A stretch of 64,000 bases of DNA, taken from Lepidodermella squamata. Taxonomy: Eukaryota; Gastrotricha. The notes beneath the pieces were generated by a model, which had not been told where the DNA came from, did no database searches, and was given only the letters and a program-made list of their open reading frames with translations. This document shows, one piece after another, positions 19,401 to 30,778 of the stretch (positions within the stretch are counted from its first letter, which is position 1; each line of letters begins with the position of its first letter). Position numbers and translations under genes: made by a program. The stretch spans positions 1,302,001-1,366,000 of the forward strand of contig JBLDXI010000007.1 in the NCBI GenBank assembly GCA_047495785.1, in the 5' to 3' direction.

Positions 19401-22262
19401 GGTATTTCGGGATGACAGGTTTAGGTGGAGCTGGCGGGTTGATTTTACTCGCGACTGGTTTTCCAATAGGGGCTTTGGCCTGGCCGTTCAGGGGTTTCGC
19501 AGCTGGCGCCGGGGCCGCTTTACCAGGCGGTGGTCGCGCCCCAGGTTTCGCCCCGGCTGTTTTCGGGGGTGGGCCTGGCTTAGCTGGGCCCGAGGCGGCT
19601 GGTGGTGGTGGGGCTGGTTCCGGCTCGGGAGGGGTTGGTAGATTCGACTGCTCGCTATCGATTTCGAAAATCGGCTTTTCGATCGCGATTGAAAATTTGT
19701 TCGAATAGCTACTCGATGGCCTGTTCAGCGATCTGCTATCCTCAGCCTCGATAGATAAGGACGGGGTTGATCTTCCAGCAGAACCGGCATCTTCTTCGCG
19801 CCTAATTTTCTGGAAAGAGGAAAAAACGAAATTAAGATCGAGATTAAGAAGGAAAATTAAATTAAATTCTAAAATTATAGAAAGGTTAGACTTTCAAAGA
19901 GGGCTGATCTTTTCCCCCATCGAACCTCGCGCAGGAATTTAGAAAATAATTTGAAACGATATACAGCGAGTCCCAGAAGTTGCGTAACAATTTTTAATTT
20001 GACAACTTTCTTTAGGAAATTTACCTAATGTTTTAAAAATTAAACCTAGCACAAGAATATTATGTATTTAATCTTTTATCCGACATCTGAACGAAGAAAA
20101 TAAAAACTTTACCGGAGAAAACCCGGAAAATCCCGATGGTAACTGGTTCGGTAATTTTCGGTATTTTACCCGGAAGGACCAAATTTCCCCGGACTTTTCA
20201 CTCCAATTGACAAATGACATAAGGATATATTTTCGTGATTTTTTCAATTCTTCTAAACATTTTTCGCCATGAGAAGGGTCTTCGTCTATCAATTTAGAGT
20301 TTCTGAACCCTTTTCCGAGTATTTTCTTTGCTAGCGTTATTAATGGGACACGCTGTAAATATTTGAGCAGAATTGTAATAAAATCACGGTTATGCTTGGA
20401 TGAGAAAATATTCTTCAAATCACTCGTTAGAGATTCAAAAGTTTTGGAAATTTTAGGAAAAAATATAAGAAGAAAAATACAGCCTTTCGATAGACAGTTC
20501 TGAATTTCATAGCTCACCATTAACAAGACCATTAGTCTAACTTTTTTCCTGTTCCGCTAAAATTTAGCGATATTTATCAATCGGTCGGGGGGAAATTAGG
20601 ACTCACCTTTCCTTTGTCAATGCTCATCGCTTTCGGTCGTTGTATCACGGCGATTTTCAAGGCTAGCATAGGGTGCTCGCTCAACTGAAGCGCGGTTGGT
20701 CTATCCCCAGGATTTTTACTCAGCATCATCCTAACCAGGTTTCGTAAGTCCTCGCTATAGGAATTTTCGTTGATAGGCGTTGGGTCGCCGTTTGTGATCA
20801 AGTCTCCGATATTTCCGAAGCATAATTCAATATCGCCGAATGCGAACTCCATTCTGGTGCATAAATGATGGATTAGACACCCTAGCGCCCAGATGTCGCT
20901 TTCAGACGAAAATTGGCCGGTTGGGACAGGTAAGGGCTGCATTGATTCCGCCTTGGGCTCAGCCCCAGCCGATGCTTCAGCTGAATCTGGGTTGGTCTCT
21001 TCGTTAATATCTGGCAGTGTTGTTGGGGCTCGAACTGCGATTGATCGCCACAGTTCCGGGGCCATGTAGATTGAACTGGGCGATATCGGGCTGGGTGGCA
21101 GCATGGTTCTAGCCGAGCAAAGGCCGATGCTCCCAAGGCGAACAGACAGGGTGTTATCACTAACCTGACCAATAAATAAGGTATATACATTTTTTGCACA
21201 CTAAAATTGAGGTTCCAGCAATAAATAAATTATTAAAATTCAGTGTCTAGATTTTTCCTGTTTACTGCAAATTCAATTTTTTTCTTGATTGATAACAATG
21301 CCCCCAGATTTTTAATTTAGCTACCTGGTAAAATGAGAAAAAAATAAAATTCAGCATCCAATACTGCTGATATCGAAAAAATCACTGATTTTTAAAATCG
21401 ATACTTGAAATCGATATCGGCTCTGAACGCTGAAGTAAAACTGGTAAAATTATCGCAAATAGCGGAAATTACACGTAATAGTGAGATTTATTGGTTGGGC
21501 AAGATTATAAAAGAATAAGATTCTGAAAAACATGAAAAATATCAAAAATCATATATCGAAAAAATCAAGGAGTGGAGCTTCAAATTTATTGCTGGAACCT
21601 TAAATTCAGGATGTCCACTACTTGGCATATCCCAATAATCAAATAATTATGATTTTAATTTAAATATGATACCTCTAAATTTCTCCCGCCGCCTGAAGTG
21701 TGGCGAACTAGGACATTTTCGACGCAAAGTTCGCCGTGGTAAAGAGCTCGCTCGTGATGAATATATTTCAAAGCTAGAACGAGCTGGCCGAAAATATCGA
21801 GAACTTTCTCCTCGCTCAGCTGCTCTTTAGCTGGAAGATCTTTCAACGTCCCGCCATCGCAATAATCCTCCACCACACAAATTCGACCATCATCTAATAA
21901 AATAACCAGTAAATTACTGAAAAATAAAAAAATTACCGTGACTCACCTTCAAAAGCATCGAGAACTTTAACGCACTGGGGATGCTTGATCGTTCGAACAA
22001 TATCGATCTGAAAATTATTTTTTAATGAATTTTTGAGACGGAAAATTTGTCAACTTACAAAAGCCTGCCGTTCTTGTTCACCAACTCCGCTGGAATTGAC
22101 GCCTTTAAGGACAACAAGCCGTTTGTTCCGAGTTTGTTTATTCCGCACCAAAGATCGACGTTCGTCCAAGGCCTGGGGTTCGGATAAAATGAAATGACCC
22201 AATTATATTTAATTTAATAAAAAAAAGCCCACCTTAACGAGCTCAAATCTGTCGATTGTCAT
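16411..22262 (-). CDS. pseudokinase with C-terminal ankyrin repeat array
   Basis: Eight exons join in phase: 22262..22233, 22172..22059, 22007..21947, 21893..21673, 21164..20607, 19809..18551, 17452..17398 and 17274..16411, giving 1053 residues. Residues 1-328 form a kinase-like fold: RLVVLKGVN (beta 3), VVEDYCDGGTLKDL hinge, YIHHERALYHGEL in place of HRDL, LGSIGLCSAR in place of DFG, intact YMAPELW and SDIWALG. The glycine loop is absent, and both the catalytic and metal-binding Asp are missing, so it is very probably inactive. A Pro/Ala-rich linker (about 380-440) leads to about a dozen ankyrin repeats (about 505-985) with typical G-x-TPLHxA cores. An upstream in-frame ATG at 22361 would add 33 residues. 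The layout recalls RIPK4/ANKK-type proteins, but with a dead kinase; a scaffolding role is inferred. Confidence 0.82.
17281..18541. other. large introns of the pseudokinase-ankyrin gene
   Basis: Around the 55-nt exon at 17398-17452 there is no further coding sequence. A repeat at 17850-17923 is present inverted in another intron of the same gene. Confidence 0.55.
17850..17923 (+). repeat. dispersed repeat, copy in ankyrin-part intron
   Basis: The segment around GAGCCGATATCGATTTCAAG (17861 onward) recurs in inverse orientation at 21361-21435 in an intron of the kinase part of the same gene, with about 90% identity by eye. Confidence 0.6.
21361..21435 (-). repeat. dispersed repeat, inverted copy in kinase-part intron
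   Basis: Reverse complement of the 17850-17923 repeat, also containing short dyads of ATCGAT and GATATC. Confidence 0.6.
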
Positions 22263-24610
22263 CTTGATGCGTTTACGCCTATTATATCCACGCAAAATAT
22301 AACATTTTGTCGGTGAATTAACGCGGTAGGATAACAAGCTGCGCCTAATAGTCGGCGGCATTATTTGTTCGAAAGTATTAGGAATAAAAAAGTGAAAAAG
22401 GTGAGGAAACATTTTTTTCAGCGGCGAAATTTTATCAATATTGGGCACCCTGCTGTGATGAAAGAAAAATGTGAAATTTTCAAGGACGTAATTTATGGTG
22501 CGTTAGTATGCCGCTGCTGACCAACCGCCTTATGCCCTAATTGCGGAATGGACTTGCGAATTTCGCGATGATATAAGTGCATGAGAAAAATCGTCATTAT
22601 ATAGGAAATCAATCGCTCACGATGTTGCGTTGGCTTGAAGCGAAATAAGGCGTGCGTGATGTGAATTATTGATGCCTTGCGCTAGGCCACCCGCGCCGTA
22701 ACCAAGGACGCGAGTCTCTTAGCAAAAAGAATAGCGTGTCTTACTCGGCCTGCTGGCCTAATTGCCTGTTTATCATGTGACTTTTGATAGAAGTTCAACG
22801 ATAATAATATGCGATTCTAGGGGTATATCTATAGGGAATAAATGTCCGATAATCGAAAGAAATCACCTTAGTCCAGGCACGCAATCACGTGTACAATTCA
22901 ATATAGGTTTCCTTGGCGTTGTTTACCGCAAATATCAATTCCTGAGAGATTATAGCTGCTGCCACATAATAATTTCTCTTCTAAATCGAACTGCTCTTTA
23001 CGTGGGCATTTATCGCCACAGTTGACCGGAAAAAGACAAAATAAAATAAAAAATAGCGGGGCCGAATTGAGTGTTGTGACAGGCTACCTACCGCAGCTAC
23101 TGGGCAAAAGACATAAGACTCATCGCATCATCGCAGATGATAACCGGATGAAAATGTCCAATTAATCCTAGAATTCGTTATTAGGATCTTCAATACAATG
23201 TAGTATGACACTTGAAATACAAAATAAAACATAAGAAGGTCTAACCGAGTGAAATACCGAAAACCGAAAACTACCAAACCATTTATTATCGGGCTTTTCC
23301 GTTTCCCATTAATTAATTAAGGACTGACCTTTATTATTTCGAATGACCCTTGGACCCCGTCTTATATTTGAGGCCGACTTTTATACGAGGCTGGCTAAAT
23401 TTTCGGGCAGTTTGAAGAAACAATATTGCAAAATAGAAGCTAGCCTAAAAGGTCCAGTCTCAGAATTTACATTTGGCCGTGGGCTTCAAGGTCATCATCA
23501 GAACCTTCTACGTCTTAATTAATGAATTTGTTTTATTTTGCGAATAATTTTTAATCGGAACCAGATCTGCATCTTGCGGAACCTAATTCTACATGAGCCA
23601 AAGGTCGCTTTTCGAATATTTCTACGAAATTCAGGCAATCCTCAGGAATGAGTCCTACACAGAATTTTACGCTTAGCTGAAAGATATTTCATTTTAAATT
23701 GTGCCGATCAATCATGACCTCTATGGAGTGCGTTTAGGCCAATTGAAAATTCCAAAATTTTTAATTGTTAATTACAGTGCCGTTCTGCCCGATTGTCGTC
23801 GGCTGAAATGCCTCTGCACTTGTGTTTATTTTTTGACCTGCTTCAATTTTGGCATTGCTGGCAATTATCACAGACAAATTTACATTTTTTTACCGTAATT
23901 TTCACGCTCCTCAACCTCAATTATTGTCACTTTCCATTTAGCCTTTAGTCTACCTGCATTTGTCTTAGCATTTATCGGTCATTCATTTATCTCTGATCTT
24001 ATAAGTGAACCTTCAGTTGCTTGAATTGAAAGAAATATAACTTCCGGATTTTGAACTAAGCTTTTATGGCTCATTTTTAGGTCAGATTTCTGTCTTTTTC
24101 CCAGTGCAGATGTGCACTTTGTTCCAACTTTTACTAATTACCTAGCGGAATACGAAATATGCAATGAGTCGGTATAATAGGGATTTCAGCTTCTGGATAA
24201 TATTGAAAGTTCTCGCTCATTTCCTGTGTGAATATTCATATTTTTTTCAGCGAGGACCGGCTTTCAGACTCAAAACCGCGAGACATCATGCTGAGCAAAA
24301 AAACCGCACACAGCAAAAAATGCGCGCGCGCACCTTAGGTACTGTGGCATATAAAAAACTCACGCCGTGCATTCTGCTTATCTGCTGCTGCAATAGTAAT
24401 AATAATAATAATACATCAATACCCAGTGCTATAATATGGGCAGTACGCCAAACGCGCGGCAGAGCACTCAGATATACGATCTATATATAAAATATACTAA
24501 AAACATTCTGCACTTAAAAATCATATAATATATTATACTATATAGGCCTCTCTCTGTATATTTTAGGCAGACGAGGCTTCTATTTTATTTTTGTATCACT
24601 ATATATCGCC
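22263..24610. other. intergenic region upstream of two divergent genes
   Basis: No coding pattern. It holds a partial MITE copy (23321-23411) and, near the SOCS-box gene, a TATA-like CATATAAAA at about 24348 and AT-rich sequence up to 24610. Confidence 0.5.
23321..23411 (+). mobile_element. truncated copy of the 277-bp MITE
   Basis: Matches the right-hand third of 14430-14706 almost base for base (TTATTTCGAATGACCCTTGG, GAGGCCGACTTTTATACGAG, TTTTCGGGCAGT). The left end is missing. Confidence 0.65.
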
Positions 24611-26053
24611 ATGACTGTAGCATGCTCGTCGATAACCAGCAACAAAAACTGCCCATGGTTAGCCACCGACAAAATCTGCAGCGTCGTCGAAGAAATTCTA
24701 CCTCACCTCGGCGTTAATTTTACCGAAGCTAGAATAACCGGAAAAAATATGTCAAAAATCGTCAAAGGAAACCAACCGTACCGAGAGGACGCCCCGCGAC
24801 TAGCCACGCAATTCTCCCTACCCGGCGGCCATTCTTCAGCTGTTACCGTGGAGCTAGCCGGGCTGGATCCTGAGAGCTACAACAAATTATTAGCCCTAGA
24901 TTCTGCTGGTTTGTTAAGCAAAGTTTCGTCGATTTTGTTGACCGAAGTTTCAGACGCCTACTCGCCAGCTGTTCACCTCCTGCTATCCTGCTGCACGCAT
25001 CTCGGTGATACCAAAGTTATCAGTTACGTTCTCGATAAAATCGGCGGTCTAGTGCCGAAATGCGCCCTGCAATCGCTGCTATGGCGATCGATAGCTAGCT
25101 GTTGCGCCGAGTCAGTGTCCGCCTTCCTGAACCACGGTGCTCAAGTTACGGACGTCGCGTCGTGCAAAGCCCTGGAAAAGACCGTCATCGCCAACTTCAT
25201 CGCCTGTAAACAAAGCCTCATGTTACGGACCATGCGTGACGGGCAATGGAACGCGTTTTCCGCGTCAAATCGCCTCAAAATCTGCGACGTCCTGCGAATG
25301 CTAGTTCAAGAGCCGAGGTACACGCTCCGCCGGCCGGCTAATGTTTTCCGGTTGAACGACGAGCTGCTCGGCAATATCTGCCAGTTGTCCTTCTTCGGCC
25401 CGGATGCGGTTAACCCGGTTCTTAACGCAGATCGAGCTTTCCTAAACTACCGAGAATCGACGCTACAGTCAATTCTCACCGGTGAAACTTCCTGCCGTAG
25501 CTCGTACTCGAATTTTTTAGTCGATTTCGAGCGTTTTAGCAAGTCTTTACTCGCAAATCATCGTGTAGATAATAGTACGTTTCAAAGTCAAGTTATCGGG
25601 CGGTTCCTAGTTTTTGGCATGTTGCCATTGTTACGCTCCGGTGCGGTTGTCGACGCGAAAAGCCTCAGTGACTGGCACTTGAAATTCGATTTCGGCAACA
25701 TGGGCTGTGAGATGAATGCGCGCCTATGGGGCCGTAATTTAATTCACATCGACATGCTGTTATCGTCAATTAGCTATGACATGGCCCGGTGTGTCCGGCT
25801 ACCTACGCTGCGCAGCGACGATAGTGAGGTGTTTCGCAGGGTGATTGCGGCGAAATTTCCGTTTTCGCTGCAGGTCACCGCGAGACGGGCGATTCTGGCG
25901 AGACTGCCGCTCGGCCTCGCGGCTCGTCGCCATGCAATCGGCGACTTGCCACTACCCGGTGTTTTGAAAAACTATCTAGATTTTTGTGAATTTGAGCCGC
26001 TAATCAATACCAGTGATTTTCTACTACGCGACTCGCCCGAATCACCTTCTTGA
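24611..26053 (+). CDS. SOCS-box protein, ASB-like
   Basis: Intronless 480-residue ORF. The C-terminus (about 418-458) matches a SOCS box: BC-box SLQVTARRAI (Elongin B/C contact, with Ala at the usual Cys position), then IGDLPLPGVLKNYL, whose LPLP is the Cullin-5 box. The middle (about 115-180) has helical pairs resembling degenerate ankyrin repeats (VHLLLSCCTHLGDTKVISYV, SVSAFLNHGAQVTD). This suggests an ankyrin-SOCS-box-type substrate receptor of a Cullin-5 ubiquitin ligase in cytosol or nucleus. The substrate is unknown and the ankyrin part is weak, so another SOCS-box class is possible. It is clearly richer in C/G than the neighbouring intergenic DNA. Confidence 0.7.
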   Translation: MTVACSSITSNKNCPWLATDKICSVVEEILPHLGVNFTEARITGKNMSKIVKGNQPYREDAPRLATQFSLPGGHSSAVTVELAGLDPESYNKLLALDSAGLLSKVSSILLTEVSDAYSPAVHLLLSCCTHLGDTKVISYVLDKIGGLVPKCALQSLLWRSIASCCAESVSAFLNHGAQVTDVASCKALEKTVIANFIACKQSLMLRTMRDGQWNAFSASNRLKICDVLRMLVQEPRYTLRRPANVFRLNDELLGNICQLSFFGPDAVNPVLNADRAFLNYRESTLQSILTGETSCRSSYSNFLVDFERFSKSLLANHRVDNSTFQSQVIGRFLVFGMLPLLRSGAVVDAKSLSDWHLKFDFGNMGCEMNARLWGRNLIHIDMLLSSISYDMARCVRLPTLRSDDSEVFRRVIAAKFPFSLQVTARRAILARLPLGLAARRHAIGDLPLPGVLKNYLDFCEFEPLINTSDFLLRDSPESPS

Positions 26054-27724
26054 CGGGCTTGAATGGATGGATGAATGAATGAAGGATCCGATGTTAATAT
26101 GCAAACCGGTTACACATTTTAATCTACATTACCTTTGATGGCGAATTAAATTATAAATTTGTTGTTTTTTATCACGATGTGTGTCCAGTTTATTATAATA
26201 CAGAGTTTTCATGCTTGGTTTCGAGGTAGTTAGGCAACACGTGACTGGGCAGACCGCTAACCTGAACATGATGCTGCCAATTTTATTAATGATGCCAACA
26301 AAAAATCAGACGAAATATCCAAAAAAGTCATTTCGTGCCGCTAAACAATAAGACTATCACGTGAGCTTATAGTCTACATGCACATTAAATTGGTAATAAT
26401 AATAATGCATCCGGTGACAGCAATCCACGGCTTAAACGGTTTCGTCGTGATATTCAACGGTTTATGGAAAGCGGTATTTTCGCATCGATGCTTTTCCTCA
26501 TCCCGAATAAATTATTACATTTCCCGATCAACGTATTTTTTTGCGCATCGATAAATTTATTCAAGCCAATTTAATTGAAAAATGCAATTTGTCCACGACG
26601 TTCCATCTCCTATATACAGATTGGCTTATATCCTTATAAAATTTTGAAACGCAATTAAAATTTGAGCTTAAAAACGTAAATGCCCAGCCCGAAGTCATCC
26701 GAAAAATAGCAAAAATCAAACAAGAGAAATAAGCAAAATTTTAGAACTCAATTTTGGTATCTCATTTTATCGAAGTATTTTTGGTAACCTGAGGTGGGAA
26801 ATCTTGCTAGATATTCAAAGATTTTGGCGTGATCAGGCTAGGGTCTCCACATGAACCTGAATCAACAAGATTTTTCTTTTCTTTTAATTTGATTTTTTTA
26901 TTTAAGGGGGACTGGAGCCTTCTGAAAATCTGAAATTTGGAATTAGAGCCTTGAATCCAAGAATGGAGCTTCTTCAAAGCCAGCGCCTTTTCGAGATATG
27001 CTGGAAATTCGCCAAGAATTCACCAAACCCTACTTTATTCTTAGTAACAGTCAAATGGTGGTTTAGTCATGCAATTATTTTTCATTATTATCATTTATTT
27101 ATTTTATTTTTTTACGAAATACCTCTTCGGTAGTTTGGCCTTGGGCATATATACGTTAATATTTTGTTTATCTCTAAATCGACCTCAATAGGCAAACAAT
27201 CATTTTTGGAAGATTATTTCATGCATTTATCGTTTGAAGGTTTCAAATCTTTTATCCAGCTTAACCTCTAAGCTGTAATATCCGCCGCAAAAAACTTGAA
27301 ATTGTTCAGAAAAGCAGATTGCCATGAAATCGGAAAATCACGTCAGATAAAAATGTAACATTGTTATACGAGTGCACGACATTGGCTTCGAAAATGGAGG
27401 CGGGTCAAAATATAAGTTTTTTTTATATTCACGAATTAAAATTTCAATTAAAGCCCTGGAAGCCGTACAAAGAGAAAATCGGATCAATGGGCACAAATGA
27501 TAAAAAATTTCGAAAAATCACTGCAGTTTCAGAACGAATATCGATATTGCAAATTTGTTGAGGTTTATTAAAATCCCTACTGCTCGATTTATTCATACAA
27601 AGGTTGCTTGAATATTTAGAACTTGGGGTGAAAAAAAAATGGAAATGACGTGTAAGGAATAATGTTTTTATCGAAAAATGATGGCTCTAACGAATACTGC
27701 ATAACTAATTAAAAGCGAGGTAAA
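26054..27724. other. intergenic, no gene seen
   Basis: AT-rich; short ORFs at 26951 and 27361 lack any pattern. Confidence 0.5.
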
Positions 27725-28756
27725 ATGAAGCCTAGTCTAAAAATGAAGATTTCAGAATTATTCATCCTGTTTGCATTAGTCGAAGCTGCAAAGGCCGTAA
27801 TCGGCGCCTTTGATCCTACCAAATGCGGTTTTGGTTCAACGCTGAACAACTACCCTTATTATCCACAAGCTTTCGAAGGCAATTTCCGCCATCGAAGCGG
27901 GTTTGATTATCGAAAACAACGTAATCACGCTGCCGCGAGGATTGTCAACGGCGCAGCGGCGGCTCCAGGCGAATTTCCGTTTCAAGTCCTATTAATCGTG
28001 GAAGGTTATCATACCCAAAAGGCTATGAGATTGGCGAAACGATGCGGAGCTGCATTGATAGACCTGCACTGGGTTCTGACTGCTGAGCATTGCTTTGAAT
28101 ACATGAACCCTCTGGACAGGGTTGTGCTCGCATTCGGAGGCACTTCGATGTCACCTGGGAACTTTATGGAATTACGCGTAATGAAGCCGGGCGTTGACCT
28201 TCTTTACTTCATGCAGCCTGATTACCCCTTCAAAACCTATTCCTACGACCTTGCGCTGATAAAAATCAACCGTAACTAATTATTCCCCATTTTTTTCAGG
28301 GATTCAATTCTTATTATAGCTCCTTTGCCGAACTACTCACATCTTTTCAATCCTATTTGCTTGCCGACAATTCAATCAAGGATCTACCACGGTCAATCGT
28401 TGATGATAGCTGGCTGGGGTAAAAACGAACTGGGCGATTTTCCTAACAATCTCCAGAAAATCACGCGAACTTTGATGCCGGGCCAATTTTGCATAGATCA
28501 TCATTATCCCCAGTTCGACAGTAACATTCAATTGTGCGCGACTAATGGCACGCTGGATGGCGATTCTGGCGGTGCTTGGGCGATCATAGATCAGCCATTT
28601 GGTCCTGTTGTTGGCCGCAAATGGACCATTGTTGGCATTACTAGCTTGGCATTCCATTACAGCCTCACTGGGAGGCTGGCTGAGATTCAAGCCGGAGCTG
28701 CGATCGCTCCCGAAGTTTTAAATTGGATCAGGGACATTACCGGTACAATCTGGTAA
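27725..28756 (+). CDS. secreted S1 serine protease, copy A
   Basis: Exons 27725..28271 and 28320..28756 join in phase (C|CT) into 327 residues; the intron is 48 nt. A signal peptide (MKISELFILFALVEAAKA) and a propeptide with a lone Cys (CGFGSTL) precede the activation site RIVNG. The triad is complete: His in LTAEHC, Asp in SYDLALI, Ser in GDSGGAW. Disulfides C42-C58 and C168-C182 can form, and propeptide Cys may pair with NPICLP (C122 position). Cys191 and Cys220 are absent, and position 189 appears to be Gly, so the S1 pocket is unlike trypsin. GDSGG is followed by Ala instead of Pro. Paralogue of 42383..43383 and of the right-edge gene. Confidence 0.85.
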
Positions 28757-29108
28757 TCTACTGGTCAAAATCTTCTTCACAGAATTATAGAATATTTGAG
28801 GCAATTATCGTTATCATAGTCCAATTAAACTTGACTTGGAAAAATCCTTCACCTCATATATTTTTTTACTTCTATTCTCCGAAGCGTGATTGTGAACAGT
28901 ATTAGTTTTTGCTTGAAAGTGAGCTTTTTCTGGTGGAATCGGACCTTGTAGGCTTGGGACGTCGAAATGAAAGGTTACAATGATATTGTAGTATGTTTAG
29001 TGGCTTAATGTTAAAAGTGCCAAGTAGCCATAAACGAAGTGATGACGTATTAATTGGATCAATTTTGAAAGTTTCACGGGTTCCATCAAAAATGAATGCT
29101 TCACATTC
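28757..29108. other. intergenic, nothing recognised
   Basis: 3' flanks of two convergent genes. Confidence 0.5.
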
Positions 29109-29950
29109 TTATTTCCTTGCTGCAGACCATGCATTCGCGGCCCAGGAAGCGGATGGCTCCGAACCCTGATTGCCAGCCCAAGCTGAAGCTCCATCGCTCC
29201 ATGCATTAGCAGCCCAGGAAGCTGATCGCTCGGACCTTTGGTTACCCGCCCAAGCTGAAGCAACATCGCTCCATGAACCAGCAGCCCAGCTCAATGGACT
29301 GGCAGCCCAAGCAGCAGATCGCTCCGAATCCTGATTGCCAGCCCAAGCTGAAGCTCCATCGCTCCATGCATTAGCAGCCCAGGAAGCTGATCGCTCGGAC
29401 CTTTGGTTACCCGCCCAAGCTGAAGCAACATCGCTCCATGAACCAGCAGCCCAGCTCAATGGACTGGCAGCCCAAGCAGCAGATCGCTCCGAATCCTGAT
29501 TGCCAGCCCAAGCTGAAGCTCCATCGCTCCATGCGTTAGCAGCCCAGGAAACTGATCGCTCGGACCTTTGGTTACCTGCCCAAGCTGAAGCACCATCGCT
29601 CCATGAACCAGCAGCCCAGCTCAATGGACTGGCAGCCCAAGCAGCAGATCGCTCCGAATCCTGATTGCCAGCCCAAGCTGAAGCTCCATCGCTCCATGCG
29701 TTAGCAGCCCAGGAAACTGATCGCTCGGACCTTTGGTTACCTGCCCAAGCTGAAGCACCATCGCTCCATGAACCAGCAGCCAAGCTCAATGGACTGGCAG
29801 CCCAAGCAGCAGATCGCTCCGAATCCTGATTGCCAGCCCAAGCTGAAGCTCCATCGCTCCATGCGTTAGCAGCCCAGGAAGCTGATCGCTCGGACCTTTG
29901 GTTACCCGCCCAAGTTGCAACACCTGCACTCCATGAATCGGCGGATACTG
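29109..29950 (-). repeat. 165-bp coding tandem repeats
   Basis: Blocks starting near 29270, 29435, 29600 and 29765 are nearly identical at 165-bp spacing, with partial units at both ends. Confidence 0.8.
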
Positions 29951-29990
29951 ACACGGCCAATGTCACCAAGACGAAATTTGCTGCGAACAT
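29109..29990 (-). CDS. secreted Trp/Ala/Ser-rich tandem-repeat protein
   Basis: A 293-residue single-exon ORF with signal peptide MFAANFVLVTLAVSVSADS. The rest consists of alternating short modules, SWSDGASAWAGNQ, RSERSASWAANAW, DSERSAAWAASPLSWAAG, forming a 55-residue (165-bp) higher-order unit present about five times between 29109 and 29950. Trp recurs every 6-10 residues; there are no cysteines. Near-identical DNA units indicate recent unequal exchange or conversion. A TATTTAAA box lies at about 30075-30082. It looks like a structural secreted protein (cuticle, egg, silk or adhesive-like) or an amyloid-type repeat, but no family is recognised. Compare the non-repetitive Trp-rich protein at 60301..60996. 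Confidence 0.65.
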   Translation of the reverse strand: MFAANFVLVTLAVSVSADSWSAGVATWAGNQRSERSASWAANAWSDGASAWAGNQDSERSAAWAASPLSLAAGSWSDGASAWAGNQRSERSVSWAANAWSDGASAWAGNQDSERSAAWAASPLSWAAGSWSDGASAWAGNQRSERSVSWAANAWSDGASAWAGNQDSERSAAWAASPLSWAAGSWSDVASAWAGNQRSERSASWAANAWSDGASAWAGNQDSERSAAWAASPLSWAAGSWSDVASAWAGNQRSERSASWAANAWSDGASAWAGNQGSEPSASWAANAWSAARK

Positions 29991-30778
29991 GTTTAGAGCT
30001 TGGAATTTAAGCTGGAAATCTCAAATCCAGTGTATTATTTGCTGAAACTGCGCGGAAAAAGTTCTGGAAACGGGTTTAAATAGGATGTCGAGCCCGGCGC
30101 ATGAGCCGGCTTCTGGAAGTTTCTGTGCGTGATCAGGAAGTCCTCGAGGGTGTTAGACCGACTTCTTGAACCCTCGGCATAATCTGGTAATTTCAAGTCA
30201 AAATGCCGCCACTAGAATGAAACATTGACGCAATTAATTGCCTGACTGCCAAATTTAGAACCGCGCCAGAAAATGTCGCGATTCCGAGCTATTTTTAGAA
30301 TGTCTTCGGTGAATTCTTGGCAAAAGCTCGTGAGAAATGACCTGAAAGCTCGACGATGCTCGAATACTAGTTACAGTGTCTCGCCGAGTATTAATGAAAA
30401 CTCCAGCCGAGTGATTTCCGTGATCAGTTCGCAATTTCAACTTTGCGTGATTCGCATGTGAATGAGGTTCTAGATATTCGGCAGTCTCAACCGCAAGTGT
30501 TATCAGCCTGTCGTCGAAGAAAAAAAGATTAAAAAGTTGAACACTAAACCACAAGAGACAAACCACCAGGTTAAACCAACAATTGATTACAAATGAAGTT
30601 TAATTGAACATCATAATTGATGACATTAAATGACGATTGAACAGAAAAAGCGAGATCGTGACGCTAGGCGAAATCCTTGAAACCGTATTGTTGGCCGTAA
30701 TTTCAGATCAATCAACGAGGAATAGAACGAGGCCGATGAACGAGGCATGTATTCAAAAAATTTTCAGCCTAATTCTTC
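29991..30778. other. intergenic, nothing recognised apart from a TATA-like box
   Basis: Contains the promoter of the repeat-protein gene near 30075-30082. ORFs at 30255 and 30273 have no pattern. Confidence 0.5.

Noticed and set aside
19412-19708. Gly/Ala/Pro-rich plus-strand ORF
   Set aside because: Antisense shadow of the proline-rich linker of the pseudokinase-ankyrin gene.
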